From assembly GCA_038326995.1 (NCBI GenBank), contig JBBQKP010000125.1, positions 1 to 9,783 of the forward strand: 9,783 nt of DNA. Reading direction: 5' to 3'. This document shows, piece by piece, positions 7,224 through 9,783 of this stretch. This DNA comes from JBBQKP01 sp038326995 (GTDB lineage: Bacteria; Planctomycetota; Phycisphaerae; Tepidisphaerales; Tepidisphaeraceae). Each line of letters opens with the position of its first letter. Positions within the stretch are counted from its first letter, which is position 1. Made by a program: the position numbers and the translations under genes. The notes beneath the pieces are model-generated. The model saw only the letters and a list, made by a program, of their open reading frames with translations, was not told the origin of the DNA and searched no databases.

Positions 7224-8117
7224 CTAACCGAGCAGCAGGACTGCCACGCCCAGTGCTGCGACGATTGCCCCGACAACTCCGCGTTGCGTGGGTTTCTCGC
7301 CGCGTGCGATGAACACCGCCGCGACCATCATGATGGGCTGCGTCGCGGTGATCGTACTGACGATGGCGGTGCTGGTGCGTTGAAAGGCGGCGAGGAGTAA
7401 TGAAACGCCGATCACGGGTCCAAAAAGTGCGCCGATCGCAATGTGTTTCATGGCTGTTTTGTCTTTGACCGCGCTGGCGACTCTCTTTGTCTGTCGTGAA
7501 AGGGCGATGAGCACGATGAAGCAGATCGCCCCCGCCGCGCCGCGAAAAAATGTAGCGCTGATCGCATGAACCTGCGTGCCGTTGCCAAGGTCCATCCCGG
7601 TCGTCACCAGCACATTCGCGACGGCCTGACTCACCGCGCCGCCCAGCCCGAGCCACAGGCCGAGTTTGCGTTCTCTTCGTGTTTGAGACTGCAGCGCATC
7701 CGTCGCCCGCTCGGTGACGGCATACACCACGCCCGCCAGTGTGATGGCGATCCCCAGCACGTTCACCAGGCCCAGCGTCTGACCCAAAACGGGCCAGGAA
7801 ATCGCGGCGGTGATGATGGGCGTGGTCGCCATCATGGTGATCGCCAGCCGGGCGCCGATCAGCGTGAAGGCGCGAAACAGCATCATGTCGCCGATGAAAA
7901 AACCGACGACCCCGCTCACGGCGATCAGTGCAAGGTTCTTGGGCGGCGCGGTCGGAATGATCTGGCCGTATGCGAGATAGCTGATGAGAGCCAGGAGGGG
8001 CAAGGCGACGGCGAATCGTAGAAGATTGACGGCGGTCGAGCCGACACGTCTGCCCGCCGCTTCGAAGAAAATCGCACTGCCGCACCAGCAGACGGTGCAC
8101 CCGAGTGCCAGCAGCAT
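7224..8117 (-). CDS. EamA/DMT-superfamily transporter, ten transmembrane segments
   Basis: The product has 297 residues in two halves, each with about five hydrophobic segments. Typical EamA signatures occur in both: TTPIITAAISWPVLGQTL (98-115) in the first half and TATQPIMMVAAVFIARGEKP (257-276) in the second, each followed by a glycine-rich helix (GIAITLAGVVYAV; GAIVAALGVAVLL). A charged linker (about 137-151) separates the halves. The family exports or imports small molecules such as amino acids, nucleotide sugars or drugs; nothing here tells the substrate. The ATG at 8117 is the only usual start codon before an upstream in-frame stop, and it lacks a Shine-Dalgarno. TM1 follows directly, so a non-canonical start slightly upstream is possible. 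It lies 124 nt downstream of hisN on the same strand and could share its transcript; it converges on obgE. Confidence 0.85.
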   Translation of the reverse strand: MLLALGCTVCWCGSAIFFEAAGRRVGSTAVNLLRFAVALPLLALISYLAYGQIIPTAPPKNLALIAVSGVVGFFIGDMMLFRAFTLIGARLAITMMATTPIITAAISWPVLGQTLGLVNVLGIAITLAGVVYAVTERATDALQSQTRRERKLGLWLGLGGAVSQAVANVLVTTGMDLGNGTQVHAISATFFRGAAGAICFIVLIALSRQTKRVASAVKDKTAMKHIAIGALFGPVIGVSLLLAAFQRTSTAIVSTITATQPIMMVAAVFIARGEKPTQRGVVGAIVAALGVAVLLLG

Positions 8118-8241
8118 GCCGGTCGATGAAGATTGAAAATGTGTGTCGATGGAGGTTTGGCCTGAGGCGTAGAAATGGGACTGGAACGGCGCACACTGCT
8201 AAAGAATCAGACGTCAGCACGTTGAGATGAGAGCGTATGAC

Positions 8242-9012
8242 TCAGCCGTTGCTGACCACCTGCAGCACTTGCGACAGCAGCGGCGTCGCACACGCCATCG
8301 CGTCTTTGCCGTGGATGGTCGCTTCGCCCTTCCAGTTGCCGAAGAACGCGCCGCTTTCGCGAACGATCGGCGCGACGCCTGCGATATCCCAGATATTGAT
8401 CGCCGGATCGAGCATGATTTCCGCGCGCCCGCTGGCGACCATCATGTAGCCGTACACGTCGCCCCATCCGCGATTAAGCCTGACCTGATCTGCCAAGGTC
8501 ATGTACGCATCGCTTCGCTTGATCGCCCGCGTGATGCTGCCGGCGAGCAGCGTTGCTTCTTTCAATTCGGTCACCTGGCTCGATCGACACGCGCGGCCGT
8601 TGCGGGTCGCGCCGTGCCCGTGGGCGGCCAGATAAAGCTCATCCACGCCCGCAAGATACACCGCGCCGATCTGTGGAATATTATCGATGACACAGCCGAT
8701 CACGACGCCCCAGAGCGGCACGCCGTGAATGAAACTTTTCGTGCCGTCGATGGGATCGACGTACCACTGATACGCCGCATCGCCGACGGTCTTGCCGTGT
8801 TCCTCGCCGACGATCTGGTGGGTCGGAAAATAGCGTGAAAGATGCTCGCGAATGACGAGTTCGGCTTCCTTGTCGGCCCGGGTGACGGGCGTATTGTCGG
8901 CCTTGTGTTCGACGATGACGCCGGCATCAAAATACGCCAACGCACGTTTTCCGCCCAGATACGCCGCCTCTGCAGCGACGTCCAGCAACTCAATAAGACT
9001 CGGCTGTTTCAT
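8242..9012 (-). CDS. hisN: Histidinol-phosphatase, inositol-monophosphatase fold (HisN type)
   Basis: The product has 256 residues, the usual length for the inositol monophosphatase family. Metal-site motifs are present: GEE (69-71), DPIDGT (86-91) and WDIAG (208-212), giving the expected ligands Glu70, Asp86, Asp89 and Asp209. The phrases DPIDGTKSFIHGVPLWG and GWGDVYGYMMVASGRAEIML are closer to HisN-type histidinol-phosphatases than to myo-inositol phosphatases or CysQ. HisN removes phosphate from L-histidinol phosphate late in histidine synthesis, in the cytoplasm, with Mg2+. No other his gene is in the window. The start at 9012 gives a normal N-terminus; no Shine-Dalgarno precedes it. It is divergent from the response regulator, with 113 nt between the two starts. 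Another sugar or inositol phosphatase of the same family is the main alternative. Confidence 0.8.
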   Translation of the reverse strand: MKQPSLIELLDVAAEAAYLGGKRALAYFDAGVIVEHKADNTPVTRADKEAELVIREHLSRYFPTHQIVGEEHGKTVGDAAYQWYVDPIDGTKSFIHGVPLWGVVIGCVIDNIPQIGAVYLAGVDELYLAAHGHGATRNGRACRSSQVTELKEATLLAGSITRAIKRSDAYMTLADQVRLNRGWGDVYGYMMVASGRAEIMLDPAINIWDIAGVAPIVRESGAFFGNWKGEATIHGKDAMACATPLLSQVLQVVSNG

Positions 9013-9085
9013 CCGCGGCAGTGTAGGGTGCGATGGTCAGGAAGTGGAGCACCCGACCCTTTCGCGTGGTCAATTCATCGTCACG

Positions 9086-9115
9086 TTGTACGACAACGGA
9101 TCGATCGCGTGTAAA
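9086..9115 (+). promoter_or_regulatory. Tentative promoter of the response regulator gene
   Basis: TTGTAC (9086-9091) and TGTAAA (9110-9115) are 18 nt apart in the hisN/regulator divergent spacer. Initiation a few bases later would put the transcript start close to the ATG at 9126, giving a leaderless or nearly leaderless message, in keeping with the missing Shine-Dalgarno. A GATCGATC palindrome (9099-9106) lies between the boxes. Matches are weak. Confidence 0.2.
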
Positions 9116-9125
9116 CTGTTGGCTC

Positions 9126-9689
9126 ATGACCACGGATACTACAACCTCCTCAGCGCCCGGCGTTTTGTCGCAGGTCGGCGTGAAGCACGAATCATTTCTG
9201 GCGAATTCGTCAATCCTGATCGTCGATGACAATCCGCAGAACGTCGAGTTGCTATTGGCGTTTTTAGAGAGTTTGCCGGTGCGGCTATCGACCGCGGCCG
9301 ACGGTGTTGAGGCGATCGAGCGCGTCGCCGCTGACCAGCCCGACCTGATTCTGCTCGACATCATGATGCCTCGCATGAGCGGGTTTCAGGTGTGCAAGCA
9401 GCTCAAGAGCGACCCCGCCACACGCGACATTCAAATTCTCATGGTCACCGCACTCAACGAACTTTCTGATATCGAACAAGCGTCGGAGGTCGGCACCGAT
9501 GACTTCATCAGCAAGCCGGTGAATAAGTTCGAACTGATCACACGCGTCAGGTCCCTTCTGCGAGTGCGTCACCTCAAAAGTGAGCTCGAGCGGGCCTTGA
9601 CGTATCTCAACGAAATCGAAAGCGAAGAGACGATCGAAAGCGATTTCCCGGCCGACTCCGCTCGCGGAGTGAATGGGAGTAATCCATGA
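9126..9689 (+). CDS. Single-domain response regulator (REC domain plus C-terminal helix)
   Basis: From the ATG at 9126 the product has 187 residues. A receiver domain fills about 28-147: acidic pair Asp34-Asp35 (ILIVDDN), phospho-acceptor Asp78 (LILLDIMMPRMSG), Thr108 (MVTAL) and Lys130 (SKP). All catalytic positions are present. After the domain comes a charged helix (about 148-170, HLKSELERALTYLNEIESEE) and a short polar tail; no DNA-binding, GGDEF, EAL or phosphatase output domain is present. It may therefore work by protein contact, as CheY- and PleD-REC-like proteins do. The frame is open back to an ATG at 9033, but the extra residues are Arg/Ser-rich and unlike the family, so 9126 is preferred. 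No histidine kinase is adjacent. Its stop overlaps the next start by ATGA, so the two are one operon. Confidence 0.88.
   Translation: MTTDTTTSSAPGVLSQVGVKHESFLANSSILIVDDNPQNVELLLAFLESLPVRLSTAADGVEAIERVAADQPDLILLDIMMPRMSGFQVCKQLKSDPATRDIQILMVTALNELSDIEQASEVGTDDFISKPVNKFELITRVRSLLRVRHLKSELERALTYLNEIESEETIESDFPADSARGVNGSNP
9655..9670 (+). promoter_or_regulatory. Hairpin just before the Shine-Dalgarno of the downstream gene
   Basis: ACTCCG (9655-9660) and CGGAGT (9665-9670) form a perfect 6-bp stem with loop CTCG. The same left arm (ACTCC) could instead pair with GGAGT (9676-9680), which covers the Shine-Dalgarno. Ribosomes finishing the regulator gene would open either helix, fitting translational coupling. 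Confidence 0.4.
9675..9679 (+). promoter_or_regulatory. Shine-Dalgarno of the gene starting at 9686
   Basis: GGGAG lies six bases before the ATG at 9686, within the last codons of the response regulator. It supports the ATG as the true start. Confidence 0.75.
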
Positions 9690-9783
9690 ACGAAAACCAA
9701 AGCACTCACGAAATGGATACGCAGATTAAGTCATCCACGGCTACGATCACCGAATTTTTAGAAACGGCCGCGGCCAAGCGTCC
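9686..9783 (+). CDS. Start of a coupled gene, possibly formimidoyltetrahydrofolate cyclodeaminase (partial)
   Basis: Only 32 full codons are visible, followed by a split Pro codon, with no stop. The ATG overlaps the preceding TGA (ATGA), and GGGAG sits at good spacing, so the start is firm. The segment TITEFLETAAAKRP resembles the N-terminus of FchA/FTCD cyclodeaminase proteins, in which a short helix leads to a PTPGGGS motif. That motif would begin at exactly the proline where the window ends. If so, the protein would act in one-carbon/folate metabolism, converting 5-formimidoyl-THF to methenyl-THF. The function is inferred from about a dozen residues and is uncertain; the existence of the gene is not. 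Confidence 0.5.
   Translation, partial: MNENQSTHEMDTQIKSSTATITEFLETAAAKR

Noticed and set aside
7066..8220. 384-codon minus-strand open frame overlapping the transporter gene
   Set aside because: Its translation is Arg/His/Ser-rich with no family pattern and lies in another frame of a clear EamA gene on the same strand; it is a GC-driven shadow.
8227..8838. 203-codon plus-strand open frame opposite hisN
   Set aside because: It is antisense to a gene with intact catalytic motifs, and its product is Arg/Asp/His-rich and resembles nothing known.
9033..9125. N-terminal extension of the response regulator from ATG 9033
   Set aside because: The added 31 residues are Arg/Ser-rich, unlike receiver domains, and would occupy nearly all of the divergent promoter region.

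Overview
This window looks like ordinary chromosomal DNA from a GC-rich, didermic (two-membrane) bacterium. It has an AsmA-like envelope protein, a lipoprotein-type outer-membrane polysaccharide exporter, a complex I subunit, ObgE, a transporter and a histidinol-phosphatase. The mix of gene types, the sparse Shine-Dalgarno use and a likely TTG start would fit a planctomycete of the Phycisphaerae type. That is an inference from style, not proof; no marker gene here settles the taxonomy.

Layout. 3-3356 (+): 3' part of a very large AsmA/TamB-like protein whose N-terminus lies outside the window. 3357-3677: intergenic leader with a weak promoter candidate and two competing inverted repeats, ending in a strong Shine-Dalgarno. 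3678-5339 (+): Wza-like polysaccharide export lipoprotein whose first SLBB domain is split by a Pro/Ser/Thr-rich insertion. 5397-5439: clear intrinsic terminator. 5511-6044 (+): NuoI, the two-cluster ferredoxin subunit of complex I, standing alone. 6165-7166 (+): ObgE GTPase of the short form. 7224-8117 (-): EamA/DMT transporter, convergent with obgE. 8242-9012 (-): HisN-type histidinol-phosphatase. 9126-9689 (+): single-domain response regulator, divergent from hisN. 9686 to the window end (+): start of a gene overlapping the regulator stop by ATGA, possibly a formimidoyltetrahydrofolate cyclodeaminase.

How the genes relate. The first two genes are both envelope genes, but they are separated by a 321-nt leader and are probably separate transcripts. 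nuoI and obgE are housekeeping genes without visible partners. hisN and the transporter share a strand and might be co-transcribed. The regulator and the gene after it are almost certainly translationally coupled.

I found no mobile element, CRISPR array, RNA gene or defence island, and no convincing undescribed multi-gene system. The points most worth a second look are the structured leader and non-ATG start of the exporter, the insertion inside its SLBB domain, the isolated nuoI with an in-phase 16-bp repeat around its start, and the regulator/cyclodeaminase coupling with a hairpin beside the Shine-Dalgarno.
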